Shown: positions 40,798 to 49,624 of the stretch, one piece after another | Layout: each line of letters opens with the position of its first letter | How positions within the stretch are numbered: position 1 is the stretch's first letter | Source of the DNA: Phocaeicola coprocola DSM 17136 | GTDB taxonomy: Bacteria > Bacteroidota > Bacteroidia > Bacteroidales > Bacteroidaceae | Length of the DNA stretch: 58,798 bases | Assembly (NCBI RefSeq): GCF_000154845.1 | Contig: NZ_DS981478.1 | Span: 1-58,798, forward strand | Reading direction: 5' to 3' | Made by a program: the position numbers and the translations under genes | Notes under the pieces: generated by a model | Databases searched by the model: none | The model's input: the letters and a program-made list of their open reading frames with translations, nothing else | What the model was told of the DNA's origin: nothing

Positions 40798-42021
40798 TTA
40801 AATAGCTACGGAGAAGCGGCCGGCAATCTTTTCCTCTAAAGACCGGGTATCCATGTCGATCTTGTCATCGGTCACTTTGGCGTAAATCTGCGTCGTGGAA
40901 ATGCGGCTATGCCCCAGCATTTTACTGACGGTTTCAAGCGGGACACCATGCGAAAGCGTGATCTCGGTGGCGTAGGTATGGCGTCCGCAGTGAAAGACGA
41001 GCTTCCGTTCAATTCCGCAAATGGCGGCAATACGTTTCAGTGTCCGGTTGAGTTCGTTGTTGCTGTACATCGGCAGCAGTTTTCCTTCCGGGGCCATATC
41101 CCGGTACTTGTCGAGGATGAGCAACGGTATGTCGAGCAACGGCACTTCATAGTCGATTTTCGTCTTCTTGCGGGCGGTCTTGATCCATACCTCACCGTCC
41201 TCGGCCACTTCCAGATCCTCCGTCGTCAGGCGGCACATGTCCCCGTAAGGGATACCCGTGTAGCAGGAGAAGAGGAACAGGTCGCGGATATGGTAGAGTT
41301 TCGGGTCGTGCAGGGGTGTGGTCATCAGCCGTTGTAACTCCACGGCGGTAAGGTATTTCTGTTCCCGCTCGGGATGTTCGGCTTCATAACCCGCGAACGG
41401 GTCGGCAGTGATAATCCCTTCCGCGATGGCTTCCCCGACAATCGTGTTCAACCGTGTGACAAGCAACACGATAGTTCCCAGGGCAAAGCGGCGCTCCGTG
41501 CGTAGGTAGAGGTCATAGTTGTCGATGAATGAACGGTTCAGGGCCGTGAAAGGAACATCCGACAACTTGTATTTCTCCTGGATGAAAGCGGCCACACAGT
41601 TACAAGCATAGCGGTAAGATTGCGCTGTTCCCTTTTCCCGGTTCACGCCGACACGTTTTTCGAAATGTTCGATGAACGTCCGGAAATAACCCAACAGGGT
41701 TTCCTGCCCGAAAGCTGTCCCCAACAACAGATTCCTTATTTCTTCAGCCGTTACATTCTCACGGGTGGCTGACAGTTCGGCATAAATGGAAATGGCTGAA
41801 GCTCGCAAATCGTCCAGTTGCCGGTTGATTTCCCGCGCGGCGTTACTTTTACCCGTGGCACGTCCGGATGCCCACAGTGCAGCGGGTACGGACATTTTCG
41901 CACTAAAAGCCGCTTCTGAAAATTTGCCGACAACAAGTTTCGCCATGACCGGGCAATGTCCCTCGTCATTCATTTCGCTCTTTTTGAGGTAGAACGTAAC
42001 CGTTACATCCGTCTGTTTCAT
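40798..42021 (-). CDS. Tyrosine recombinase (integrase) 1
   Basis: The 407-residue protein starts MKQTDVTVTFYLKKSEMNDEGHCPVMAKLVVG. It has an arm-binding domain, a core-binding domain and a catalytic domain with FSCYTGIPYGDMCRL, FHCGRHTYATEITLSHGVPLETVSKMLGHSRISTTQIYAKV. The catalytic R, H, R, H and Y are all present. It lies 32 bp upstream of the second integrase and next to the presumed right end. Tandem tyrosine recombinases of this kind often work together on one element. Confidence 0.87.
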   Translation of the reverse strand: MKQTDVTVTFYLKKSEMNDEGHCPVMAKLVVGKFSEAAFSAKMSVPAALWASGRATGKSNAAREINRQLDDLRASAISIYAELSATRENVTAEEIRNLLLGTAFGQETLLGYFRTFIEHFEKRVGVNREKGTAQSYRYACNCVAAFIQEKYKLSDVPFTALNRSFIDNYDLYLRTERRFALGTIVLLVTRLNTIVGEAIAEGIITADPFAGYEAEHPEREQKYLTAVELQRLMTTPLHDPKLYHIRDLFLFSCYTGIPYGDMCRLTTEDLEVAEDGEVWIKTARKKTKIDYEVPLLDIPLLILDKYRDMAPEGKLLPMYSNNELNRTLKRIAAICGIERKLVFHCGRHTYATEITLSHGVPLETVSKMLGHSRISTTQIYAKVTDDKIDMDTRSLEEKIAGRFSVAI

Positions 42022-42041
42022 AACTCTATTTTTTTTATGTT

Positions 42042-42051
42042 GCAAAATTAC
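42042..42051 (-). promoter_or_regulatory. Integrase promoter -7 box, also fitting an attachment core motif
   Basis: On the minus strand it reads GTAATTTTGC. TAATTTTG fits the -7 consensus and lies about 20 bp before the start at 42021. The ten bases also fit GTANNTTTGC, the CTnDOT-type crossover core as I recall it. Promoter use is the simpler reading. Confidence 0.5.
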
Positions 42052-42421
42052 TTGATATATAGCTATTTACAGTTATGAAAATTATAGCGGAACAAAGAAT
42101 AAAACCCCGGATGCCGGTAACATAACCTGTATTTCCATGAAAAACGGAAAAAAACGGTTATCTTTACGGGCAAAATATAGGGTTCTTTGCATGGTGAACG
42201 GTAAAACCGCAGGTGGTCAAGCGTTATTTTGCCGGATTATCCGGGGCTAAAAAAGGTAACGGATAAGTAGCAAATCTTTCTCTTAACCTTTCATTATCCT
42301 GCATTTTAGCGATTTGGAAAGGTATAGAAGAATTTGGCTTAACTCTCCTCAATACCAAACACTTACTTTATTTATCCAAATTTTGCCGTTTTTTTGCGAG
42401 TTCTTATGTATATTTGTGATA
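42052..42421. other. Non-coding junction between element and PUL
   Basis: About 370 bp with no gene. The right end of the conjugative element should lie here. Repeats of AACGG/GGTAAC type are visible but no clear att duplication can be tested because the left end is not in the window. A -7 motif TATATTTG (42409-42416) lies just before the AraC gene. Confidence 0.45.
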
Positions 42422-43327
42422 ATGAAAACAAATGCTATGGAAAAACTGGTAAATGAAAATTTTATACGCGAAATAACTCCACTTTCGGACAAGGACTGTT
42501 TTTATATAGCCGACCGGCATAAGAAAGAGTTTACCTATCCGATGCATTCGCATAAAGAGTTTGAATTGAATTTTGTAGAACATGCGCCTGGAGTGCGCCG
42601 TGTGGTGGGTGATTCGGCAGAGGTTATAGGCGATTACGATTTAGTGCTGATAACAAGTCCGGACCTGGAACACGTTTGGGAGCAAAATACCTGTTCGTCA
42701 TCAAATATCCGGGAAATAACCATTCAGTTTGTACCCGCTTTTTTGAGTGGACTGATAGATGCCAATCAGTTTGATATGATTCGAAAGATGCTCGACAAGG
42801 CGCAATACGGCTTATGTTTTCCAATGGATGCGGTGATGAAAGTGTATGCACTGATAGACAAGCTTCCGGAAATGAAAGGTTTTTATGCAGTAGTGCATTT
42901 TCTGACCTTGCTGTATGAACTTTCCCTTTTTACAGATCAGGCACGTACGTTGTCTAGTTCTTCGTTTGCAAAAATCGAAGTGCACTCAGATAGCCGGAGA
43001 GTACAGAAAGTACAGGATTATATTGGAAAACATTATCAGGAGGAAATCAGACTAGGTCTGCTTGCTGATATGGTAGGTATGACAGAAGTTTCGTTCAGCC
43101 GTTTTTTCAAGTTGCGTACCGGAAAGAACCTGTCAGATTACATTATTGATTTACGTTTGGGGCATGCTACCCGTTTACTGGTAGATTCTACGATGGCGAT
43201 TGCTGAAATCTGCTATGAGTGCGGTTTCAACAATCTTTCCAACTTTAACCGTATCTTTAAGAAAAAGAAGAATTGTTCTCCGAAAGAGTTCAGGGATGAT
43301 TATCGGAAGAAACGTACAATTATTTGA
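42422..43327 (+). CDS. AraC-family transcriptional regulator
   Basis: The 301-residue protein has an N-terminal cupin-like sensing domain (YPMHSHKEFELNFVEHAPGVRRVVGDS) and two C-terminal helix-turn-helix motifs (LGLLADMVGMTEVSFSRFFK and IAEICYECGFNNLSNFNRIFKKKKNCSPKEFRDDY). It probably controls the adjacent glycan-utilisation genes. I start at 42422 (MKTNAMEKLV); 42437 is an alternative that fits better if the -7 box ending 42416 is used. The longer frame to 42314 covers the promoter. A terminator follows. Confidence 0.88.
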   Translation: MKTNAMEKLVNENFIREITPLSDKDCFYIADRHKKEFTYPMHSHKEFELNFVEHAPGVRRVVGDSAEVIGDYDLVLITSPDLEHVWEQNTCSSSNIREITIQFVPAFLSGLIDANQFDMIRKMLDKAQYGLCFPMDAVMKVYALIDKLPEMKGFYAVVHFLTLLYELSLFTDQARTLSSSSFAKIEVHSDSRRVQKVQDYIGKHYQEEIRLGLLADMVGMTEVSFSRFFKLRTGKNLSDYIIDLRLGHATRLLVDSTMAIAEICYECGFNNLSNFNRIFKKKKNCSPKEFRDDYRKKRTII

Positions 43328-43346
43328 TAAAGCTAGTATGGTAAGT

Positions 43347-43399
43347 AAAGCGGTGTTTCCTTTCAAGACTAATGTCTGTAAAAGAAACATCGCTTTTTT
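43347..43399 (+). terminator. Terminator after the AraC gene
   Basis: AAAGCGGTGTTTC (43347-43359) pairs with GAAACATCGCTTT (43384-43396), one wobble, followed by TTT. The 24-nt loop is long. Confidence 0.75.
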
Positions 43400-43489
43400 A
43401 TTGTCAATGTTATGGTAAGATGAACTATCGCTGTTAGCGTATATAAATAAGGTAATAAAAAGCGGTTTGTGATAGAAATGCAACAATCA

Positions 43490-43533
43490 GATAAAATAGT
43501 ATTGCTTTTTTATTTTATGATAGTCTACTTTTG
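43490..43533 (+). promoter_or_regulatory. PUL promoter 1: operator and -7 box
   Basis: Operator GATAAAATAGTATT (43490-43503), 22-bp spacer, -7 box TACTTTTG (43526-43533). The last base of the operator departs from the consensus (T for C). It drives the GH5 gene at 43571. Confidence 0.75.
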
Positions 43534-43570
43534 CAAGTGTTAATCGAATGGATTTTTAATTTGAAATGCT

Positions 43571-44539
43571 ATGGACCGAAACATGATTAAAAGCGTCTTT
43601 TCTATTCTGCAAGTTTGTGTATTGTGCTGCCTGATGTTTTTATATGGTAGTGTAAATGCTAGTGCAGCTGTGGAACGTTTGTCTGTAAAAGGAACCTTTC
43701 TTGTAAACGAAAAAGGCGAAAAGGTCGTATTGAAAGGAGTCAGTATGGGCTGGCATAACTGGTGGTCTCGCTTTTATAATGCTTCGGCTGTGAAAACGCT
43801 GAAAGAGCAATGGAATTGTACGCTGATTCGTGCCGCTATGGGAGTAGAGCCCGAAGGAGCTTATCTAAGCAATCCGGAGAAGGCGTTGAAATGTGTGACG
43901 GCTGTTGCCGATGCTGCTATCGCCAATGATGTGTATGTCATTATAGACTGGCATAGCCATGGGTTACATACAGAAGAGGCGAAAGAGTTTTTTAGTCAGA
44001 TAACCGCTCGCTATAAAGGTGTTCCCAATGTTATTTATGAAATATTCAACGAACCGGTAAAGGATACCTGGGCTGATGTGAAAAAATATTCAGAGGACGT
44101 TATTGCTTGTATTCGTGCCGTCGATAGGGAGGCATTGATTCTGGTGGGTACTCCTCATTGGGATCAGGATGTACATCTGGCCGCCGATGATCCAATAAAG
44201 AATGTACATAATATAATGTATACACTGCATTTTTATGCTGCTACTCATAAAACTTCGTTGCGTGAGCGTGCCGATTATGCGTTGGAAAAAGGACTTCCTC
44301 TTTTTGTTTCCGAATGTGCCGGCATGGAAGCAAGCGGAGATGGAAATATAGATTTGGAGGAATGGAATAAATGGCAGGCGTGGATGAAAGAACATGCTGT
44401 CAGCTGGGCTGCCTGGTCAATAGCTGACAAAGACGAAACTTGCTCGATGCTTTATCCTTCAGCACCTGATACTGGGTGGAAAAGTGAGGATTTGAAGGAG
44501 TGGGGGCGTATTGTAAAAGAAGTGTTATTGGTAAAATAA
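43571..44539 (+). CDS. GH5 endo-beta-glycanase (GH5_2-like)
   Basis: The 322-residue protein has a signal peptide (SILQVCVLCCLMFLYGSVNASAA) and a GH5 barrel. The acid/base glutamate is E161 in IFNEP and the nucleophile is E248 in FVSECAG. Other GH5 boxes are VIIDWHSHG and LHFYAATH. The subfamily resembles GH5_2, mostly endo-beta-1,4-glucanases, so it may cut glucomannan or cellulose-like links. It is exported, probably to the periplasm. It is preceded by its own promoter with the PUL operator and is followed by a hairpin. Confidence 0.85.
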   Translation: MDRNMIKSVFSILQVCVLCCLMFLYGSVNASAAVERLSVKGTFLVNEKGEKVVLKGVSMGWHNWWSRFYNASAVKTLKEQWNCTLIRAAMGVEPEGAYLSNPEKALKCVTAVADAAIANDVYVIIDWHSHGLHTEEAKEFFSQITARYKGVPNVIYEIFNEPVKDTWADVKKYSEDVIACIRAVDREALILVGTPHWDQDVHLAADDPIKNVHNIMYTLHFYAATHKTSLRERADYALEKGLPLFVSECAGMEASGDGNIDLEEWNKWQAWMKEHAVSWAAWSIADKDETCSMLYPSAPDTGWKSEDLKEWGRIVKEVLLVK

Positions 44540-44598
44540 GATATGTTGTTTATAGATAAAGTGTTTTTTTAGGTAAGGTTGAAAGGATAATGGTTTTT

Positions 44599-44627
44599 GT
44601 GCCGGTAATTCTCTGAATTATCGGCAC
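44599..44627 (+). terminator. Hairpin after the GH5_2-like gene
   Basis: GTGCCGGTAATTC pairs with GAATTATCGGCAC around TCT, one wobble. The following T-run is weak. Confidence 0.6.
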
Positions 44628-44711
44628 TATTTATTTGAAAGTATTCGGGAGATTTATAGGACATAGAGTAGATGTAAGTAATTAGACTATCTGCAATGTT
44701 GTGAATTATTG

Positions 44712-44755
44712 GATAAAATTATATCATATTTCTAGATAGTTTCTTCTTACTTTTG
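44712..44755 (+). promoter_or_regulatory. PUL promoter 2: operator and -7 box
   Basis: Operator GATAAAATTATATC (44712-44725), 22-bp spacer, -7 box TACTTTTG (44748-44755). It lies upstream of the GH5_7-like mannanase gene. Confidence 0.8.
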
Positions 44756-44780
44756 CATTGTTGAAATAAATCTAATAGAT

Positions 44781-46088
44781 ATGCGGAAGCAGAACTTTTT
44801 TTTGTTGTTAATGTCACTTGTGGTTATTGTGTCGTGTACCACAATGTCGAAAAATCAGAAAGAGAATAATTTTGTACGAGTAGAGAACGGACAGTTTATC
44901 CGTAATGGAAAGCCTTATTATTACATTGGTACTAACTTTTGGTATGGTGCAATATTAGGCTCAGAAGGCGAAGGAGGTAACCGTGTGCGTCTATGTCGCG
45001 AGCTTGATTCATTAAAAAGTATTGGCATTGATAATTTACGTATACTGGTTGGTTCTGATGGCGAGCGCGGAGTAGCTGCTAAAGTGGAACCTACGCTTCA
45101 GGTTGCTCCAGGAGTTTACAATGATACTATTTTTGCAGGACTTGACTATCTGCTTGCTGAAATGGCAAAGCGTGATATGCTGGCTGTGCTTTATCTGAAT
45201 AATTCATGGGAATGGAGTGGAGGATATGGACAGTATCTGCAATGGGCTGGTTATGGAAAAGCACCACAGCCGGCAGTTGATGGGTATGCGGCTTATATGA
45301 ATTTTGCCGGTCAGTTTGTATGCTCGGACAGTGCCCAAGCTCTTTATGCAAATTATGTAAAGGATGTAATAACCCGTACCAACCGTTATACAAATGTGCG
45401 TTATATAGACGATCCGACTATTATGTCATGGCAGATAGGTAACGAACCTCGTGCTTTCTCACCAGAATATAAACAGAATTTTGCCAATTGGATGGGTAAG
45501 GCTGCTGCCTTGATCAAATCTCTTGATCCCAATCACCTGGTTTCTACCGGAAGCGAAGGTAAATGGGGCTGTGAGATGGATATGGACTTGTTCGAAAAAA
45601 TTCATGCAGATGCTAATGTGGATTATATGAATATTCATATCTGGCCATACAATTGGGGATGGGCTCCGAAAGATCGTTTGCAGGAGAATCTGGAAAAAGC
45701 AAAACAGAATTCGAAAGTGTATATCGACGAACATCTTGCAGTTGCAAAGAAGTATCAGAAGCCTTTGGTAATGGAAGAATTTGGATATCCTAGAGATAAT
45801 TTTCAATTTAGTAAATCGTCGTCAGTGAAAGCACGAGATGCTTATTATAAATATATATTCGATTTGGTATTAGATAATGCTTCATCTCACACTTTGTTTG
45901 CGGGTTGTAATTTCTGGGGATGGGGAGGCTTTGCTAATCCTTCTGAAGAATATGAATATTGGAAACCTGGAGACGATTATACTGGCGATCCTGCTCAGGA
46001 GCAGCAGGGGCTGAATTCTGTATTTGCATCGGATAGTACAACTATCACTTTAATAAAACAGGCTAATAGAGTATTAGGTAACAATTGA
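44781..46088 (+). CDS. GH5 beta-mannanase lipoprotein (GH5_7-like)
   Basis: The 435-residue protein has a lipoprotein signal peptide (FFLLLMSLVVIVSC; cysteine at about 19). The GH5_7 features include YYYIGTNFWYGAILGS near the start, the acid/base E222 in WQIGNEPR and the nucleophile E333 in VMEEFGYP, plus IHIWPYNWGW. It should cut beta-1,4-mannan internally. The lipid anchor suggests the cell surface or periplasm. It is monocistronic, with its own promoter and a weak hairpin behind. Confidence 0.9.
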   Translation: MRKQNFFLLLMSLVVIVSCTTMSKNQKENNFVRVENGQFIRNGKPYYYIGTNFWYGAILGSEGEGGNRVRLCRELDSLKSIGIDNLRILVGSDGERGVAAKVEPTLQVAPGVYNDTIFAGLDYLLAEMAKRDMLAVLYLNNSWEWSGGYGQYLQWAGYGKAPQPAVDGYAAYMNFAGQFVCSDSAQALYANYVKDVITRTNRYTNVRYIDDPTIMSWQIGNEPRAFSPEYKQNFANWMGKAAALIKSLDPNHLVSTGSEGKWGCEMDMDLFEKIHADANVDYMNIHIWPYNWGWAPKDRLQENLEKAKQNSKVYIDEHLAVAKKYQKPLVMEEFGYPRDNFQFSKSSSVKARDAYYKYIFDLVLDNASSHTLFAGCNFWGWGGFANPSEEYEYWKPGDDYTGDPAQEQQGLNSVFASDSTTITLIKQANRVLGNN

Positions 46089-46107
46089 AATCTGAAAAAT
46101 ATATCAT

Positions 46108-46142
46108 AATCAGGTAGTATTTATACAAACTATACCCTGATT
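46108..46142 (+). terminator. Weak terminator after the mannanase gene
   Basis: AATCAGG pairs with CCTGATT, with GTAT/ATAC-like inner pairing. It is not followed by a strong T-run. Confidence 0.45.
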
Positions 46143-46256
46143 GAAAACATATTTACCCCTTTTGTTCTAATGTAAATGCCTATTTTTGCTTCGTGTTTTT
46201 TATGCAAAACTAATTTATAATTGAAGAAATAAAATTGTAACAAGTTATAATTTTAT

Positions 46257-46300
46257 GATAAAATTATATCGGAATATAGATTGCGTATTCTGTAACTTTG
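46257..46300 (+). promoter_or_regulatory. PUL promoter 3: operator and -7 box for susC
   Basis: Operator GATAAAATTATATC (46257-46270, identical to promoter 2), 22-bp spacer, -7 box TAACTTTG (46293-46300). It leaves a leader of about 65 nt before susC. Confidence 0.8.
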
Positions 46301-46373
46301 CATTGAAGATATATGATATAAGTCTTTATATAGAGTAATAAAAATACTTGAAAACTTTAAAAAATATGATGTT

Positions 46374-49300
46374 ATGAACAAACATGCAAAAAGAACTGTA
46401 TTGGTTGCAGGAACTTGCTTATCAGTAATGGTTGCAGGTTTTCCAGGGACATTGTCTGCATCAACAGGAACTATGATTGCTGCTCAACAGACAAAGTCTA
46501 TTTCTGGTACGATTGTTGATTCTAATGGAATTCCAGTGATCGGTGCTAATGTCTTGGTAAAAGGAACAACGAATGGTACAATTACTGACATTGATGGTAA
46601 TTTTACTTTAACTGTTCCTGCTGGTGCTATATTACAAATCTCTTTTATTGGTTATAATAGTCAAGAGGTAACTGTTGGAGAACAGACATCTTTCAATGTT
46701 GTATTGAAGGAAGATACAGAAACTTTGGAAGAAGTTGTCGTAGTTGGTTATGGTGTTCAGAAAAAGAAACTCGTAACAGGTGCTACTGTTGAAGTAAAGG
46801 GTGATGATGTAGCAAAAAGAAATACGATTAGTGCATTGGGAGCTTTGCAGAACCAAAGCCCTGGTGTAAATATTCAGGCTACTTCAGGTAAACCGGGTGA
46901 TGGGTATAAAATCAGTATTCGTGGTGCTGGAACTAATAGTTCTACTAATCCGCTTTATATTATTGATGGTGTTGCCGGAGGTGATATTAATGCGTTAAAC
47001 CCTGCTGATATTGAACGTATTGACGTCTTGAAAGATGCAGCTTCGTGTGCTATTTATGGAGCTCGTGCAGCTAATGGTGTTATTATGGTTACTACTAAGC
47101 AGGGTAAAGCTGGAAAAGTTACTGTAACTTATGATGCAAATGTCGGTTGGCAGAATGTATATAAAAAACCAGACTTGCTGAATGCTAAAGAATATATGGC
47201 TGTTCAGGATCAGGTAGCTTATAATAATGGAGGTAATCCTTATGACTGGTCAAAATATATAGATGCTGATTTATTGGCAGATTATCAAAGTGGAGCAAAT
47301 GAAGGAACAAACTGGTTGGATCAGATTATTAATGACAATGCAATAACTACTTCTCATGCATTGAATATCTCAGGTGGTTCTGAACTTTCAAAATTCTCTA
47401 CAGGATTTGGTTATCAGTATCAGGACGGTGTCATAGGAAATATAGCAAAATCTGATTATCGTCGTTTTACTTTTCGTTTAAATTCTGAGCACATTATTTA
47501 TAAAACAGATGACAGAGATGTGATCAAGTTTGGTCAGAACCTGTATTATCAGCATGCTCAGACACAAGGTATTCAGATTGGTAATCAATATAGTAATGCC
47601 ATATCTACTATGCTACGTGCAAATCCGTGCGTACCTGTATATAATGCAAATGGTGATTACTTTATGTATGATGATTTGAAGAACTCAGGTACAGATGGTT
47701 GGTTTGCTTATAACTCATATACAAGCAATCCTGTTGCTGAAATAGTTAATACTCAAAGTGGAAACAACAAGAGTAAAAACTTCAACTTGAATGCGGTTGC
47801 TTATTTTGAAGTACAACCAATTAAAAATTTGACTTATAGATCACAGGCGTATTATAAACAGTATTCAAGTTTATGGAAAGGATATACTGGTGAATACAAG
47901 ATAAATGATCAAGGTAATGCTGCTGACCAAAGTACATTGTCTGAAAATATGACAATAGGATGGAACTGGGGAGTTACCAATACCTTGAACTATAAATTTG
48001 ATCTTCCAAAAGAACACCACTTTGATGTATTGGTTGGTACAGAGTACTCTCGTGAAGGTAATAATATGGCTGAAACATTGGAGGCAATAGCTAAAGGTAA
48101 TGTCTTCACAGATTTTTCTCATGCTTATTTTGATAACTTTACAGGACGTACAGGACTTGCAACAGTAGGAGGCTATCCAGTAGACGACCACTCTATATTG
48201 TCATACTTCGGTCGTGTCAACTACGATTATAAAGAACGGTATATGTTTACCGCAATTATGCGTGGTGATGGTTCTTCTAACTTTGCGGATGGACACCGCT
48301 GGGGATATTTCCCTTCTTTCTCTGCTGGTTGGGTTATCTCGAACGAACAGTTTATGCAAAGTACAACAAACTGGCTTGATTTCTTGAAGTTGCGTGCAAG
48401 CTGGGGACAGAATGGTAATGAAAATATTGGAGCTTTCCGGTATCTGGCAACTTATTCATTTGGTGACTTAGGTCAGTATCCGTTTGGTAGTGATAAGAAT
48501 TCGGCTACACAAGGAGGCTATCCTACTCGACTTTCAAATAATGATTTGACTTGGGAAACTTCTGAACAGACCAATATTGGTGTTGATACTCGTTTCTTGG
48601 GCGGAAAATTGAGCTTTACATTTGATTGGTATAGTAAGAAAACAAAAGACTTGTTGATCAATGTTCCGGTTTCTTCTATCAATGGATTTACAACAAAAGC
48701 AGCAAATGCCGGTAGTATCGAGAATAAAGGTATTGAGATCTCTTTAGGTTGGAACGATAGTGTTGGTGATGATTTTACTTATGGAGCAAACTTTAATTTG
48801 TCACATAACAAAAATGAAGTTATAGAGGTTAATAATGGTTCTGGCTATGTAGAAGGAGGTAATGATAACCTTTCTCAGAATACTGGTTTTATGGCCCGTA
48901 TGAAAGAAGGACATCCAATCGGATACTTCTATGGATATAAGACTGACGGTGTAATGCAAAATATGGATGACGTTCAGGCTTATTTGAACCAGAATTGTGG
49001 AGGGAATGTTGCTAATTCTTTGCAGGGAACTTCAATTAAACCGGGTGATTTGAAATTTGTGGATGTAAATGGTGATGGAGTTATCAACTCAGATGATAAG
49101 ACAGATTTGGGAAATCCGCATCCAGATATTACAATGGGATTGAATTTAAATGCTGCATATAAAGGTTTTGATCTTTCAATTTCTGCTTATGGAGCTTTCG
49201 GACAGCAGGTTGCTCGCTCTTATCGTAAATTTACAGATGGTCAATATGAAAATTATACTACAGAGGTATATGATTACTGGCATGGCGAAGGAACATCTGA

Positions 49301-49622
49301 TCGCTATCCACTTTTGACTCCGGGTAATGCAGGTCCAAACTGGCAGAATATTTCAGATATTTATGTAGAAGATGCAGATTATGTGCGTTTGCAGAATTTG
49401 ACAATAGGATATGATGTGAAACGTGTTTGGAAAACTTGTCCACTTCAGCAGTTACGAGTTTACTTTACAGCCCAGAATTTATTTACTATTACTGGATATA
49501 AAGGTATGGATCCAGAAAATGGTATGGCTTTAAATAGTAATGAGCCTTGGGTTACAGGAGTTGATGTTGGTAACTATCCTCAGCCTAGAACTTATATGTT
49601 TGGTGTTAATGTTAAATTTTAA
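46374..49622 (+). CDS. susC: SusC-family TonB-dependent transporter
   Basis: The 1,082-residue outer-membrane protein has a signal peptide, an N-terminal carboxypeptidase-like domain (GTIVDSNGIPVIGANVLVKG..GTITDIDGNF) at about 42-125, the EEVVVVGYG box just after, a plug domain with LYIIDGVAGGDINALNPADIERIDVLKDAAS, and a beta barrel ending in a typical aromatic terminus (YMFGVNVKF). It imports oligosaccharides captured by SusD using TonB energy. It starts the operon susC-susD-SGBP under the shared operator. There are no defects. Confidence 0.95.
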   Translation: MNKHAKRTVLVAGTCLSVMVAGFPGTLSASTGTMIAAQQTKSISGTIVDSNGIPVIGANVLVKGTTNGTITDIDGNFTLTVPAGAILQISFIGYNSQEVTVGEQTSFNVVLKEDTETLEEVVVVGYGVQKKKLVTGATVEVKGDDVAKRNTISALGALQNQSPGVNIQATSGKPGDGYKISIRGAGTNSSTNPLYIIDGVAGGDINALNPADIERIDVLKDAASCAIYGARAANGVIMVTTKQGKAGKVTVTYDANVGWQNVYKKPDLLNAKEYMAVQDQVAYNNGGNPYDWSKYIDADLLADYQSGANEGTNWLDQIINDNAITTSHALNISGGSELSKFSTGFGYQYQDGVIGNIAKSDYRRFTFRLNSEHIIYKTDDRDVIKFGQNLYYQHAQTQGIQIGNQYSNAISTMLRANPCVPVYNANGDYFMYDDLKNSGTDGWFAYNSYTSNPVAEIVNTQSGNNKSKNFNLNAVAYFEVQPIKNLTYRSQAYYKQYSSLWKGYTGEYKINDQGNAADQSTLSENMTIGWNWGVTNTLNYKFDLPKEHHFDVLVGTEYSREGNNMAETLEAIAKGNVFTDFSHAYFDNFTGRTGLATVGGYPVDDHSILSYFGRVNYDYKERYMFTAIMRGDGSSNFADGHRWGYFPSFSAGWVISNEQFMQSTTNWLDFLKLRASWGQNGNENIGAFRYLATYSFGDLGQYPFGSDKNSATQGGYPTRLSNNDLTWETSEQTNIGVDTRFLGGKLSFTFDWYSKKTKDLLINVPVSSINGFTTKAANAGSIENKGIEISLGWNDSVGDDFTYGANFNLSHNKNEVIEVNNGSGYVEGGNDNLSQNTGFMARMKEGHPIGYFYGYKTDGVMQNMDDVQAYLNQNCGGNVANSLQGTSIKPGDLKFVDVNGDGVINSDDKTDLGNPHPDITMGLNLNAAYKGFDLSISAYGAFGQQVARSYRKFTDGQYENYTTEVYDYWHGEGTSDRYPLLTPGNAGPNWQNISDIYVEDADYVRLQNLTIGYDVKRVWKTCPLQQLRVYFTAQNLFTITGYKGMDPENGMALNSNEPWVTGVDVGNYPQPRTYMFGVNVKF

Positions 49623-49624
49623 TT

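Larger units (their letters stand above)
1..42300. mobile_element. Integrative conjugative element of the Bacteroides CTn type, left end outside the window
   Basis: The stretch carries a relaxase set (mobA, mobB, mobC), a full Bacteroides-type tra operon, PcfJ/PcfK-like accessory genes, excisionase-like helix-turn-helix proteins and two tandem tyrosine recombinases. Together these make an integrative conjugative element. The integrases sit at the right edge, facing inward, which is usual next to an element end. The left end is not seen. The immunity-gene array at the left is AT-rich and is inferred to be cargo because it abuts the mob genes with no chromosomal housekeeping gene between. The right limit is placed by inference between the last integrase and the AraC gene of the PUL; no attachment site could be proven. 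Confidence 0.8.

Noticed and set aside
42314..42421. Extended N-terminus of the AraC protein
   Set aside because: It would include the promoter -7 box and lacks similarity to the conserved N-terminal domain.
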